A DNA stretch of 64,000 nt from contig JAKUCV010002143.1 in NCBI GenBank assembly GCA_028386065.3, forward strand, positions 62,001 to 126,000, written 5' to 3'. Both the position numbers and the translations under genes were made by a program. The stretch is from Turnera subulata (Eukaryota; Streptophyta; Magnoliopsida; Malpighiales; Passifloraceae). Positions 23,491-36,204 of this stretch are shown here, piece after piece. The notes beneath the pieces were generated by a model, which worked only from the letters and a program-made list of their open reading frames with translations, searched no databases and was not told the DNA's origin. Within the stretch, counting starts at the first letter, position 1, and each line of letters begins with the position of its first letter.

Positions 23491-25181
23491 GGTCTCTACC
23501 GTTATCGTGTGAGGGATTTTTTTTTTCTCTTGAGTGTGTTTCTAGCGAGGAATTCGTTAATTTTGGTCCTTTTTTCCAGAGGAGGGAGTGTAATAGGAGA
23601 AACGATGAAGAGAAGAGAAGAAATAGGTAATTTTCGTGTGGCGTTTGTGTGTTTATACATAGTTAGAGCCGGCACGTGCGTGAGATATTTAGGCTGGGCT
23701 TTGCTGCCTCAGGGAAACCCTGAACTTAAGGGCCATCCAATTTATATTCGGGCCCAAAATATCTGGTATATTGGGCTGAGAAAAGCCCAAGAGCGAAAAT
23801 TGGAGTTGCTCGTTTTAAAATTTTGTGAACAGTGATATCCATTGAAATTACCATGACGGAAGTGTCTTTTATGGGAAAGAGGAATAAAGGCGTTTTATAT
23901 GGTAAGAAAAAAAAAAAGTATTTGTTATAAAATCCACATGTGAATTGAATTCTGTTTATTAATTGGTTATTATTTTAATTCATCATAGCATCAATTGTTA
24001 TATTCAGTATAAATTGAAGAAAAAAGGAGATCAAATTCATTTTTAATGTCTAGTATAGATTAGATGTAGTTGAATTATTAAATTGGAAAAATTAAATGTT
24101 GTAAACCAATCACAACATACATCTTTTCTTCCAGTTTGTGGCATAACCCATTTCCTTGGATAACAATATTGAAATCTTTTTGCTGCATTCACATTTCATA
24201 CCAATTAAAATGCACCCAACTTTTTAATACAATGCATTTTTCAAGAAATTATCATTATCCAATTTTTTTTGTATCATGCATTATGGAATTTGATTGAAGA
24301 TCTTGGATAGTTGTTAAGAAGTACATATATTAATATATAGCCAAACAATTTTTGTAGAGGATAACTTAGCAATAGACTTTTATCATCCCATAAACAACTC
24401 AACAACCTGAATCAAATTTATATGGCCTACTTAATAGTCGATAATAGATTCTCAAAAGACTTCATGTTGTATATCATATTTAAATGTTGATAATCTGTAT
24501 ATTAAACGAAGGCACATAAAAAACTTGGAGGAGTGAATTAACTTTTCAATTATGCCACGCCCAGCTTGAGCACCATATATAATTAGTGGTTTGAAACTGG
24601 GTAAGAATTTTTTTAAATTTTTTTTTTTACGGATTACAACACAAACTCAATTTGACAATTTGGAGACCTTCCCTAAAAACATCCTCAATAGTCAAATACC
24701 AACAGCTCATGGTAAGAATTTTAGCATACTATTACAAAAAGAAATAAAGAATTTTGGCATTACGAAGCCGTACAGATTCAAAACGTGGCAAGTATTTTAT
24801 GATTCTAAATTCCTCCTGAAGCAATAACGTCAAGACGCGTTGATTAGGATGTGAAGAAAAAAAAGAAAGACATGGACCAATAACGACCCAAACTTAGTAC
24901 AAGGCCCACCCAACGCCAATTTGGTCTCTTTACTCTTTCTACTTAGTAGTATTTATTACCAGACCAGATCTGAGCAAAACACAAAAAAGACTTGTCGGAA
25001 TCCTGATCCTCTCTTGTCTCTCTTCCCCCTCTCCTCGTCAACCAACTGCCGAAAACGCAAAAGAGGAGGAGAGAGATCCAATCAATCTACTAACACAAAA
25101 GCTAGTAATATTATTATATTTGCATACAAGTTTAATACTAAAAACATATATACATGAACAGATAGCTAGATATATAGAGAA
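23491..25181. other. Divergent intergenic region, SF3b2 and transporter promoters
   Basis: Between the two start codons I see only AT-rich sequence beyond the site II cluster. A CT-rich stretch at 25,013-25,037 lies in the likely 5' UTR of the transporter. No other gene is supported. Confidence 0.5.
23690..23790 (-). promoter_or_regulatory. Site II / TCP-type promoter motifs upstream of SF3b2
   Basis: GCTGGGCT (23,693-23,700), GGGCCCAA (23,750-23,757), TTGGGCT (23,771-23,777) and AGCCCAA (23,784-23,790) cluster 200-300 bp upstream of the start codon. TGGGCY/GGCCCA elements are common in promoters of plant translation, splicing and other growth-linked genes. Regulation is inferred. Confidence 0.55.
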
Positions 25182-27779
25182 ATGGGGGTGCAGGGAAATG
25201 CTGATGAAATTCTGGGGACAAAGGATAACAACCACTATGAACGGGTGGGATTGGAAGCTACTGCTGAGGATATTGTTCTATCCAACGGTGATCGCCGGAA
25301 GCAGCACCAGCAAGGAGGAGGGAAGAGCACTGATACCAAGAAATACGTGATGGCTTGTGCCCTTTTTGCTTCTTTCAATTCTGTGCTCATGGGTTATGGT
25401 AATTAGTCTGCCGTAATATTCCATCCACTTCTTTTTCTTTTATTGTAATCTTTTTTGCATTCTTCCTGTTTGTTGTTTGTTTGTGTAAGATCTTGGTTTT
25501 TATTTTTGTTCAGTTTTGTTTTCCAAATAGTAATTAATGCGAAAATGCAGTTTTGGGTTTATGGACTTGTGTTAGTTTTGGAGCGAGGAGTGTCGTTGAG
25601 ACTTTGAGTTGGAATGGAAGCAATGTCCTGTTTAACTTGGAGATGTTCTTTGGAGAGGAGAATACCCTGCTTTTTAACTTCGCATCAATTCTTTTATACT
25701 AGTGGTGATTTCAGATTAACTTACAGGGAAGTAGGGGTGGCAAAATGGGTGTCCATGGGTACCCATGGGTTGGGTCATAATGGGTCATACCCATTTATAC
25801 CCATTTATCCATTTATGACCCATTAAAAAATTTAAATGGATACCCAAACCCATTTAAACCCATTTAATGTGGGTTACCCATTTATCCATTTAAACCCATT
25901 TAATGTGGGTATACCTATTTACTCATATAATATTATTACTTAATATATATTTTTAAATTTTGTATTTTAAATTTTTTTAACTTTATGAATATTAATCCGA
26001 CCTAGTTATTAACCCGGCATAATTGAATTAGATTACTAATATATGGGTTCATGGATATCCATTACCCAACCCATATAAACCCACTATTTTATGGGTTAAA
26101 TGGATAAATTATCCAATTAGACCCATATAAAATTATACTGACCCATTTATACCCATTACCCATTTATCTATGGGTTAAATGGGTAACCCATTGGGTACCC
26201 AACCCATTTTGCCACCTCTACAGGGAAGTAAAACCTACCATTGAATGAGAGGAAGAAGAGAGTTATAGACGCAAACATTAAAGAAAGTATCTCTCTGCAA
26301 TTATTGTTTTGAAAAAGTATCCCTCTGTTAGTTCATTTCAGACTATTATTTACACTATGCAGCTCTTTAAACTATCCAAATTCTCATTTTACAATGTGTA
26401 TATCTAACTCTGCAGATGTGGGCGTTATGAGTGGGGCAATTATATTCATTCAGAAAGATCTCCACATATCAGAGTTCCAAGAAGAAATTCTTGTTGGAAT
26501 TTTAAGCATAATTTCACTTTTGGGCAGTTTAGCCGGAGGAAGAACTTCTGATGCCATTGGTCGAAAATGGACAGTGGCTCTAGCTACTGTCGTTTTCCAG
26601 TCAGGGGCTGCTATAATGGCTCTTGCACCTTCTTTTGAGGCACTGATGATTGGCAGGCTTCTAGCTGGAATTGGGATAGGCTTCGGGGTCATGATTGCCC
26701 CTGTATATATAGCTGAGATTGCACCCTCTGTTGCCAGAGGATTTCTTACATCTTTTCCTGAGATTTTTACAAATCTAGGGATCCTCCTGGGATATATTTC
26801 AAACTATGTATTTTCAGGGATGTCCGTACATACTGGCTGGAGAGTCATGCTTGGCGTGGGGATCCTTCCTTCCGTGTTTATGGTGGCTGCTTTGTTTGTT
26901 ATCCCTGAATCTCCAAGGTGGTTGGTGATGAAGAATAGAATTGATGAAGCAAGAACAGTTCTGTTAAAGACAAATGAAAGTGAAGTGGAAGTTGAGGAAA
27001 GACTGGCAGAAATACAAGTGGCTGCCAAACTTGCTAATTCTGAGAAGAATGGAGCAAAAGATGTATGGCGTGAACTATTAAATCCTTCTCCTGCAGTTCG
27101 AAGGATGCTGATCACTGGTTGTGGAATTCAGTGTTTCCAACAAATTACAGGTATTGAGGCAACCGTGTACTATAGCCCCACAATTTTTCAGGAGGCCGGG
27201 ATCAATGGCGATGCTCAGCTTCTTGCTGCAACAGTTGCTGTTGGTTTTACCAAGACTATGTTCATCTTGGTTGCTATACTTCTTATTGACAAAGTGGGTA
27301 GAAAACCTTTACTTTATGTCAGCACAGTTGGAATGACTATCTCCTTACTGTGCCTTAGCCTTACTTTAACGTTCATGGGAGATGGACAATTGGGGATTGG
27401 ATTGGCAATTTTATCAGTTTGTGCAAATGTAGCCTTCTTCTCCGTAGGAATTGGCCCGATTTGTTGGGTGCTGTCATCTGAAATATACCCTCTAAGGCTT
27501 CGAGCTCAAGCATCAGCTCTGGGGGCAGTAGGGAGTAGGGTCAGCAGTGGTGCTGTCACCATGTCCTTCTTTTCGGTTTCTCGTGCAATCACAGTAGGTG
27601 GAACCTTCTTTGTCTTTTCAATGATCTCAGCTCTTTCTGTTGTATTTGTCCGCACTTGTGTTCCAGAAACCAAAGGCAAGACTTTGGAGGAAATTGAGGC
27701 GTTGTTTCAAAATGAAGGAGAGTGGCAAAGGGGTGAGGTGGAATTGGGAGATGTAGAAAGGCTAGTGCCAAAAGCATGA
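25182..27779 (+). CDS. Polyol/monosaccharide transporter, MFS sugar-porter family (polyol transporter 4-like)
   Basis: Exon 1 is 25,182-25,398 and exon 2 is 26,416-27,779; the GT-AG intron splits an Asp codon and the protein has 526 residues. It is a proton-coupled major facilitator for polyols or hexoses, normally at the plasma membrane. Sugar-porter signatures are all present: GRTSDAIGRKW (loop 2-3), PESPRWLV (end of helix 6), QQITGIEATVYYSP (helix 7), DKVGRKPLL (loop 8-9) and PETKGKTLEEIE (after helix 12). Twelve hydrophobic helices can be counted. The sequence is closest, from memory, to Arabidopsis PLT4-type proteins. The intron carries a hAT-type MITE. Substrate cannot be told from sequence. 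Confidence 0.93.
25732..26220. mobile_element. hAT-type non-autonomous transposon (MITE) inside the transporter intron
   Basis: The left end TAGGGGTGGCAAAATGGGT and the right end (minus strand) TAGAGGTGGCAAAATGGGT form 19-bp terminal inverted repeats with one mismatch. They are flanked by a perfect 8-bp target-site duplication CAGGGAAG (25,724-25,731 and 26,221-26,228). An 8-bp duplication with T/CAGGGGTGGCAAA-like ends is typical of the hAT superfamily. The inside is 489 bp of mutated repeats of ACCCATTTAT and its complement, with no coding capacity. Confidence 0.93.
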
Positions 27780-30700
27780 GTGGGTGGCCTAATTGGTTGC
27801 TGACCAGTGGTTTCCAGTAGAGGGAACTCTAGAACCAGTTTAGGCGGGAGTGAGATTTATACATACTGTGAATTCTTTGATGCAATATCAGAAGGGATAT
27901 TGTAACCAAATACTGTTTTGATAATAGTTACAAAACACAAAAGGAGTTTAGCATCAAAAGAAAAAACAAAAAGAGTTGAGAAATTTGTTCGGGACTTCAA
28001 TTGTACTGTTCACACAAGTCACATGACTTTGTAGCAGCATAATTAATGTACATCTATTTAGTGATTTTGTCCCTGATGTAAAGGAGTTGATTCTATCACG
28101 GCATGACTTCTGACAAATGAATTCACCTTAGCTATGTGCCTTTTATTTGATCTAGTAGTTGTGTAACTTTCTGGCGAAAGATCTACATCATCCCTGCTCA
28201 GGAAGCTTGGTAGCATAATTTTGTATCGCAATGAAGCAGCTATCAAGCAGCAGATCTAGTTCTTGACTAGACATGGTCAAGGTTATTGATCCCGGGCTAG
28301 CCATCTACCCGGCTTAGCTAAGAGATTAAAAGTTGAAAGTGTCAACTGGGAGTCAACTGAAAAAAACTGGTATAAGGAAATTTAATTCAAACCAAATGTC
28401 CAAAATAAAGTAATATAGGTAGGGATCTCTTCAACCCACAAACCCGGTTGCCGGATGAAAAATCTGGGAAAACTGGAAAACCTGCAAAGACCCAGCCGGG
28501 TCTTTACTAGACCCGGAAGCCTAGCTTGGCCTCCAAGTCTCGATTATGGTGGTTGAACCAGCTGTGCTGGTTGGGTTTAACACTAACCGATATGGTTCTT
28601 ATTGGTTTGCCAGTAAATAAAAAACTGATATAAAGAAAGTTAATTCAAACCAAAATGTCCAAATTAAAATAATATAGGTAGGGAGCTCTTCAACCCGCCA
28701 AACCTGGTTGCTGGATGAAAAATCTAGGAAAACTGGAAAACTTGCAAAGACCCAGTCGGATCTTTTTTTCCCATGACCCGGAAGGGCTAGCCTGGCTTGG
28801 CCTACAAATCTCGATTACTCCGGTTGAACCAGCTGGGCCTGACTGGGTTTAATATTAAGTATTAACCGATATGGTTCTCGTAGTCGTTGGTTTGCCAGTA
28901 GAATCTGGGATATCAAACCGCTCGACTGGTTTGCTGCCCTAATCATTCTCAGTTGGGAACTAAAAACATGATTCTTTTGTTGGGAATTTTTGTGGAACCA
29001 AATATTACTACTATATGCGCTAAAGCTAAAGCAGAAGGAACGCAGATTAAACCAACAATGAAGTCAGTGAGCTATACGCCAGTAAATGATGCTTAATTGA
29101 TTTCATTTCCTTCCATAAAGGTGTTTTTTTTAGCTAATCAACATCAATTTTTCATGCCATTCTATTCCTTTTCTTTTGAGTTCCGATAAAAAAGGGTAAC
29201 TTTGTTTTCTTGTGATGACAAGCTTTTTTAGTAAGCCAAACTACAGAGAACACACGGACGTAATCCACTCAGAAAATCTGCTCTAATCCTTTTTGTTTGA
29301 AGTAAGATGAAATTAAATTTGGCCGAAAATGAAACACCATAAAAGCACGCAAAGACGTGAACAATACCATAAGAATGTTAAGGTGAGGACAATACATGGA
29401 GGCTTCACTTGCCTGAACAAGAATATCCAACATTTATTTTTGTGATCAATCGAATCACAATTCAGGCACGTCCATTACATGCAAATGTAGCTAATCCAGT
29501 ATAACAAGTTCACAGGAAACATGCCAAACAGCTATAACAAATAATAAAACACACTTGCAATTTGGCAGATATGACGCATCAATCCGGGGACCATCCATAG
29601 TCATGTGCTCACTTAGCTAATTACTGTATTGCACCACCACATTGACAGCCAAGACAGCAGCTAATTGGTAATTAGTCAAATTGGTTCGAATTGGGTCCCA
29701 CCTGGATTAGAGATCTTCTCTACTCATGTATCAGCAACACTTAAAGTTTAACCAGAATGTCAGGTTCGGGTTAAACCATCAAGTTGATCACAGTTTTTTT
29801 TTTTCTCCTAATATATAAATTTGATTTGCTTTCTCATAATTGTTTTTTTGCTTTGTTCACCCCTGCCTGGGATGATGCTTTGAATAATTGGCAAGCTGGT
29901 TGTGCTTTACCAACCAACCTCTACTTCGTGGAAGATGGATCAGCAAAGTTCCATGTGCCAAACCACCTTAAACCCATCAAGTTTTCATGATTTCCATCAA
30001 AGTCATCCCAATAATTCTGATCTCAACCTCTTCAAATTTGTGAAACTAGATAATTGGAATACTACTTGCTTATAACAAAGCCCTGAAAGACAAGCAACAT
30101 TTTTATAATGGGTAAGATTGCTATGTGCCATTGACTAAATACATATAGTATTCTGTCGTGCTGTTGAATGTAAGCAGACAATTTACTATACGCCGACAAC
30201 TAATTGAAAACTAGTATGATATTTTTTTTTGAATCTGAGTAATTAGTGAAATGTGGAAAAATATGATCGATCTGACAATGTACCAAAAATTTATGTTAAG
30301 AATGCATGCAAAACTTGAGGTGTATATATGGTGATGATATAATATCAAGGAGAAATACTAAAGTCTTGGTGTATGTGAGGGCAGGAAAGTAGGTACCCGC
30401 ATTGAATATAAGCTGAGAAATCACTTTCACGACCCATTGTTTACATGTGTAGATAACTTAAAGTTTAAGGGGTATGAATTATGATCTTCAACATGATCGC
30501 TTCTGCATCTTATACTTTGGAATTAAAACAATGTCCTTCTAGTCTAAAGATCAAATAGTTAAAACAATTTCCTAATTCTGTATTGCGTCATTCTGTTTCG
30601 TGCAAGAAGATGCCAAGGATAATGAAAGCCAAAAGGACCTTAATTATTGTCCATGAAAGATTAATCAAAGGAGGGATCTCTATTTAATTATACATTTTCC

Positions 30701-31148
30701 TTCCACCTATGGGGTTACTGTACAGAAATAGAAAAAACAAACAACCAACCGTGTAATGATTCGAATTTGTCTATGCCACACTACAACAAGAAAGAAGCTA
30801 GAAAATGACAAAACCAGCAACTCTTTAAACCTTATCACATGCACCACAAGTTAGGGGCGACAAAATTGCAGGAACTGAAGCTAAAACTAGAATTCCAGTC
30901 TACTCTCAATATTCATCATATATTGCTCAAGATATGAATGAAATGTGAACTATATAAAAAAGGAACACCAAGAGAGGACTTGATATAACCAATTCTGTGG
31001 AAGCTTTACAAAAGAAAAAGATTTTCCTTCTCTTTCATTTTGATTTGTATAATGGTAGAATGGGGTGGACCAACTTTGTCCACAACCACATACAACAATA
31101 AATGACAATTGCTGGACAAACTTGACAGATACTAATTCCTATTGTAAT
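27780..31148. other. Intergenic DNA, no supported gene
   Basis: Contains a tandem duplication (28,363-28,905). The short frame at 29,784-29,990 is unrecognised. No RNA gene or transposon ends were found. Confidence 0.5.
28363..28905. repeat. Two-copy tandem repeat of about 260-285 bp
   Basis: Copy 1 (28,363-28,620) and copy 2 (28,621-28,905) share the ordered landmarks TTAATTCAAACCAAA, AATATAGGTAGGGA, GGATGAAAAATCT, GCAAAGACCCAG, AACCGATATGGTTCT and GGTTTGCCAGTA. They differ by scattered changes and small insertions. Neither encodes a protein. Confidence 0.88.
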
Positions 31149-32471
31149 CTATAAACTTGATGAATTACACAGTATACAAGAATCAGAAATTAGATGATTA
31201 AGGATGCTTCCATTTTCAATTTGCAACTTCCTGCTCTGCTTGTTCCAAAGGTGAACAGCGAAGCTCTCCCTTTTAATCTCACCAAGCTTTTCTTGCAACC
31301 ATTGTGAGTGTGACTCGCTTCTAGCACCCCTAAAGATGATACCAACTCTCCTCCAATTCACTGGATAAAATGCAGATGGAGGCAACACAGTGAAGTTAAA
31401 CCCAGGTCTTCCGCTGACCCTTGCCACAACTCTTGAGACCAGATAAGGGCCATTATGACCCCACTTGTTACCATCAAAAGTGAGTGCAAATTCTTCAATG
31501 AATTTGTAGAGCAGTGGATGCTTCTTATCAAAAATCAACACAGCATTATTAAGTCTGCTCCAGTTCCCAGTTTTAAGATCAACAGTTTGTGCTCCTATAA
31601 CATTCCTCAATTTACGCAAACTCTTCAACATTATAACATCAGTGTCCATATAAGTACCACCATATTTGTACAACACAGCCAGCCTAAGCAAGTTGGAGAG
31701 ATTTTGACCCAAGGAAATCCCACCTGGATCCACATTCCCTTTCCTTAGGCTATTAAACCATGACTCTGCACAAGTGTTCTTGAACAAATAATCAAAGTCA
31801 GGCTTAGCTGCAATCACTTTGAACCCTCTATCCACAAATGGCTTTAACAGAAGACTCCCATGTACAGAATCCATCGAATTGGAGACAATAACCAAACAAG
31901 CATTTGGGTGAAACTTGAACAAACTCTCAATAGCAAACAACTCCCTGTCACCAAAAGACTCTAAAGAAGAAATCCAAGTCATGAAAAACCGAACCTTGCA
32001 CACAGAATTCACAAAGAAACCCTTTACTCTTGCAGAGAACTGCTTCGAATCCGCTTCAAACCGCAGAAGCTTGGTCACAGATTTCCTCCTGCGCACTTTC
32101 TTAGGCCTCGAAACCAGCGGGTGGTGGTTGACGGTGGTCAACACTGGAATGCTCTGGTTCTGCAGAGGAGGCAAGTGGGTCTTTAAAATCACTGACGGGT
32201 TCTCCTCTTTTACTGCGTACATCACCGTAGAGGAGAGCTTTTTCAGTGAATTTCCCGCTGAGAAATTGGCGGGTTCCGGGTGGATTTTGGAGGGAAATGG
32301 GAGGTGAACATAAAAGACGGTGAAACCATTGTAGACCAAGAGAAGAAACAGTATAAGAGCAAGAAGTGAAGTAGGCAAACAAAGGAGAAAGGAAAACAAG
32401 GATCTTTTTATGTTGAACAAATACTGAACAAAGACAAGGAACTGGTGATGAACTTTGGCCTTTTTATGCAT
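31149..32471 (-). CDS. DXD glycosyltransferase (alpha-1,4-glycosyltransferase / Gb3-synthase-like, GT32 type)
   Basis: A single-exon gene of 440 residues. It has a short cytosolic N-terminus, one signal-anchor helix (about residues 27-55) and a lumenal catalytic region, the layout of a Golgi type II membrane enzyme. The donor-binding DXD motif is in GGTYMDTDVIML (Asp276, Asp278). Upstream is FFMTWISSLESFGDRELFAIESLFKFHP, typical of PF04488 proteins. The C-terminal half (NNAVLIFDKKHPLLYKFI, KWGHNGPYLVSRVV, AVHLWN) matches the alpha-1,4-glycosyltransferase (PF04572) pattern. Relatives transfer sugars to glycolipids or glycans; the acceptor here cannot be inferred. Confidence 0.92.
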   Translation of the reverse strand: MHKKAKVHHQFLVFVQYLFNIKRSLFSFLLCLPTSLLALILFLLLVYNGFTVFYVHLPFPSKIHPEPANFSAGNSLKKLSSTVMYAVKEENPSVILKTHLPPLQNQSIPVLTTVNHHPLVSRPKKVRRRKSVTKLLRFEADSKQFSARVKGFFVNSVCKVRFFMTWISSLESFGDRELFAIESLFKFHPNACLVIVSNSMDSVHGSLLLKPFVDRGFKVIAAKPDFDYLFKNTCAESWFNSLRKGNVDPGGISLGQNLSNLLRLAVLYKYGGTYMDTDVIMLKSLRKLRNVIGAQTVDLKTGNWSRLNNAVLIFDKKHPLLYKFIEEFALTFDGNKWGHNGPYLVSRVVARVSGRPGFNFTVLPPSAFYPVNWRRVGIIFRGARSESHSQWLQEKLGEIKRESFAVHLWNKQSRKLQIENGSILNHLISDSCILCNSSSL

Positions 32472-32573
32472 ATTGTCTCCTTTTGGCCACAGTACTATAT
32501 TACTAATGGGAATTTGGATTATAGCCTCTTGTTCATTGTTGGTTTAATGAGAAGCTGGGAATTAGGGAGTAGC

Positions 32574-32597
32574 AGAGAGAGAGAGAGAGAGAGAGAA
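32574..32597. repeat. (GA)n microsatellite in the glycosyltransferase 5' region
   Basis: About twelve GA units, roughly 100 bp upstream of the start codon on the minus strand, probably in the 5' UTR or core promoter. Confidence 0.9.
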
Positions 32598-35500
32598 GGG
32601 GGGGATGATGGAGGGAAGGTAGGAGAAAAGGTATTAATGAGGCGGCAAAACATCAAAAAACAGTAAAATTTTCAATGGCTTTTTTGTGTTTTGAGATGAG
32701 CATTGGGAACCAAAAAGGAGATGAAGTGGGAGTTCCTATATAGTTCACTTTATGCAAGCTTTGCCAAAACGTGGGTAGTAAAAATATTTTTATGTAGGAG
32801 AAAGAATAAGTGTTTTATCATTTATTATCTTTTTTTGGGTATCGTCTCATTTGATTAAACTAAACAACAGAACCTCTCTTTCTCTGGGTCAAACATAACC
32901 AACCAGAATAGACAAAGCTGAAAGCTCCCTTGTGTTGATGACTTAGCTCAAGATGAACACTAGCATCAGCATGTACTAGTTTTTTTTTTTATTTTTTGGC
33001 CAAAACCAAGATAGATAAATTTAAACTAGCCAATATATTCAACATTCATTATATATTTTATATGCAACCATCCTTTTTTTTTTTTAATTTAGTAATTGAA
33101 TACAGGAGGAGATGAATGAACTACAAATTAACTCATCTGCAGACATCTAGTTGTCCAATTAAAATCTTTTGGCATGCTTGTTAGAAATCGGGCAAAATTT
33201 TAACATTAGAAAAAAGTTACAAAAATAAAAGCAGCTGGCTTACGTGAAATTCAACCATGATTAATGTACGGAGGAGTCGTCGCGGTGGTTATCCAATTGT
33301 GTCACTTGGCCGTTTCTCTGCATTTTCCTTTGAATCGATTTTCTGCATTCCCTTGCTTATATCATTTTCATTGTTTAACCAAAAGTTTCAGGCATTTGAC
33401 TTGCTCGTTTTTTTATTTTCCGTAAGGTAAGGTGTCAAAACCATCAATAATTGAGCAATAATGTATGCTTAGAATTTTTATCATATTTTTTGTACTCTCG
33501 CAAATAATTGATAGTTACTGTAAAAGTTTGTGAAATCTCTTTTAAACGAAACAAATTATTATGCCTACTGCATAACAAGTGACAAATCTGCAAATAAATT
33601 TGTACATTGTTTATGACAAACTAGAACGGCAGAACCAACTCAACCAAAGACACAATTTGGTTTTTGTTTATGGCATTTCATCTTTTCTTTTTGTCATTAC
33701 TTGTTTTATCATTTACTATAACTACTAATTTTTTATGCTTTAAACTTACATAATTTCTAACAAATACTTGTAGGACCGTAATCCTTTACGTATAGTGACC
33801 ACATTATTTTCAAATTTTATTTTCATATTTATCGATCTATTTATAAGAAGTTTAAAACTGAACATTGTCTACGCTCCAAATTTGATGGAGTAGTAAGTTT
33901 CCCTTTCGGTAGGAGTAACATTGGATTTTTCTTATGTCTTTTCTTCCGAGAAGAATATGATCTACACTAAGTTAATGTCTTTGTTATCAATTCTTTATTT
34001 TCATAATGACCTTACCAAATGGTATTGAGAAAATTTATTCCATAAGCGGAATGGGACGTTTTTCTAATCACATAAAGACAACGAGGATTATCATTTTTTT
34101 TTCCCTCTTATCCTCGGAATATCACGAAATCAATACGCTAATTGATTAATCAGCCTATCTTGCCTTTCACATGTACCCAAAAGCTTCCTAGTAGGATTAA
34201 TAAAAGATTTTGTGTTGTCCTCTAATTAGCTGGCCACACCAACCAGGCAAGCGGAGATAGAATTGAAGAATGGTACAGTATACCTTAGTACTAATATTCC
34301 TGCAGAAAGCAAACATAAAAAGGTAAAATTTTTGATTTGAAAAGGGAAAAAAAAAGATTAAACTTTATTTTTTTCTTCAATTTAAGATCTTATAGAAGAG
34401 AATGTGCTAACATGGGAGAGATTCGAGTTCCAGGTGGCATAACATGTTCTTCTTTTTCTCTTTTCTTTTGGTCAACCTCCATAAAGTCATTGCTCACCAA
34501 TCTATATTTCTTTACTGAACAGTTAACTCATTAACTTAACATTATTCCCCCATTTACTGAATGAACAGAAAAAGTTGAAAAAAAAGAGAGGACATCCAAC
34601 CCATTCCATGCCTGTTTCATTGAGTTAAGCGTATTTGGCCAAGTAATCAGCTGCACTTTTTACGTTCTGTTAACAATACTTAACAAAAGAAAGCTCGTCA
34701 TAAGAGATCTAATCCAAACCACTAACGTCTCTTTGAGTCCACTCCCTAATTCACGGGGCCAAAATCCTGCTTGTTTAGGGCAAGCACAGGTACTTAGGAA
34801 TCAATTAGCTAATCCAGAAATAGTACCGTATACAAGTTCTCTGCACACTTGAATGACTTGTCGTCGCTGCTTTGTCTTCATGCTTGCCTGAAACAGAAAT
34901 ATGAAGCATTTTTGGGATTATAATAAACCCACACATATGATTTTGTTAGTTGAGGTTGTCTAATTGTGCAGTTTAGTTTACGTCCAAGTAAATCATGAGG
35001 TGGCCCCATAGAAACAAACAACCATTGCACTTTGCATAAAAGGAAGCAAAGCTTCATTGATGTATAACACATCAAGTACCGTCCCTTCGACTACTTAGAG
35101 ATGGAGCCTCCTTTCTATTTCTAATGTTGGTGAAAATTTTCTCGAGAGTCTTTGCTTCCGATGCATGACAATGACGCTGGGTATTATTCTTTCTTAAGAA
35201 CCATAAAAAAAAAAAATGACTACTAAAAACTCCAAAGAAGGGAAATTAAATTGCCTAGTATTAATCATTTAGAAATTAGAGTAGAAATTCATTTTTCTTT
35301 CTCATGAAATTAGAGTAGAATTTCAGGGCCTCGGGATGACTACCTCTCGCTCCACCACCACATTTGCCACCACCCCTGTGGCACAACCACCGCAATAGCA
35401 ATAACCAACATCATTGTCACCTTCGCTAAAAGCACCACCACAAACAAGTGCCATCCTTGTGCAGCACCAAACTCGACACACTAAATAAACCAAATTGTAG

Positions 35501-36204
35501 CTCTGTCCTGCTTCAAAGTAGCTTGTATTGCATGCTGCTTCTTTGGATGTGATGGTCACGGCCACGGGTGGGGTTCTCTTGGGTTGAGAAGTGGAGAAGA
35601 AAACTAGGTGGAGTCCAACTTTTGGCTCCTTCGTTCCTATTTGGCAATATGCGCCCACCCTTGGCAGGAAGAACTACAAAAAGTTGTGGAGTTACTCGCA
35701 TCACCTCCGCTCTTTTGTTATTTCGACATGTCCCAAGTGCACTAAAAAAGATCATTGTCAATGCAAACTAAATACGTCATAAATAAATCCAAAAGACACA
35801 GGGAAAAAAATTATAAAATTTTAAAACAAAACTTTAGCGTCAGGAAATAAATGTACTGGTACAGGGAATCATCTGCGCTTCTGGCAACAAACATTATTCA
35901 GCTTTTTGTCAAATTCAACCATTCACCTTTGAATGGACAATTGGACTATTTACTCAGAACTCTGAAGTGGAGGCGAGAGTACAGAAATTGTTTGCTCTGA
36001 AAATAAATAACAGGAAGCACCACCTTCTCATCCCCTTATAACTGAAGAAAACAGAAGCTGTCAGTTAGCATCACACTTTCACATTGTAAAACACCATCAA
36101 TAAGGCTGCCCATGAAGCTCCCCACTATAAAGTTCAGGTCTACTATTGGGTTGGTGTTAAGAAGGACCAAATTGATAACAGGAACATTGCATGCCTTCTT
36201 TTGA
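32598..36204. other. Intergenic DNA, no supported gene
   Basis: AT-rich, with several poly-T/poly-A runs. A Cys-rich minus-strand frame at 35,323-35,658 was not recognised and is not called. 36,000-36,204 is the likely 3' UTR of the RTF1 gene. Confidence 0.5.

Noticed and set aside
29784..29990. Short plus-strand frame with a Trp/Asp-rich segment
   Set aside because: Not recognised, no splice partners nearby, chance length in AT-rich DNA.
35323..35658. Cys-rich minus-strand frame that might be a secreted small protein
   Set aside because: No signal peptide, no known Cys spacing and no sensible gene context.
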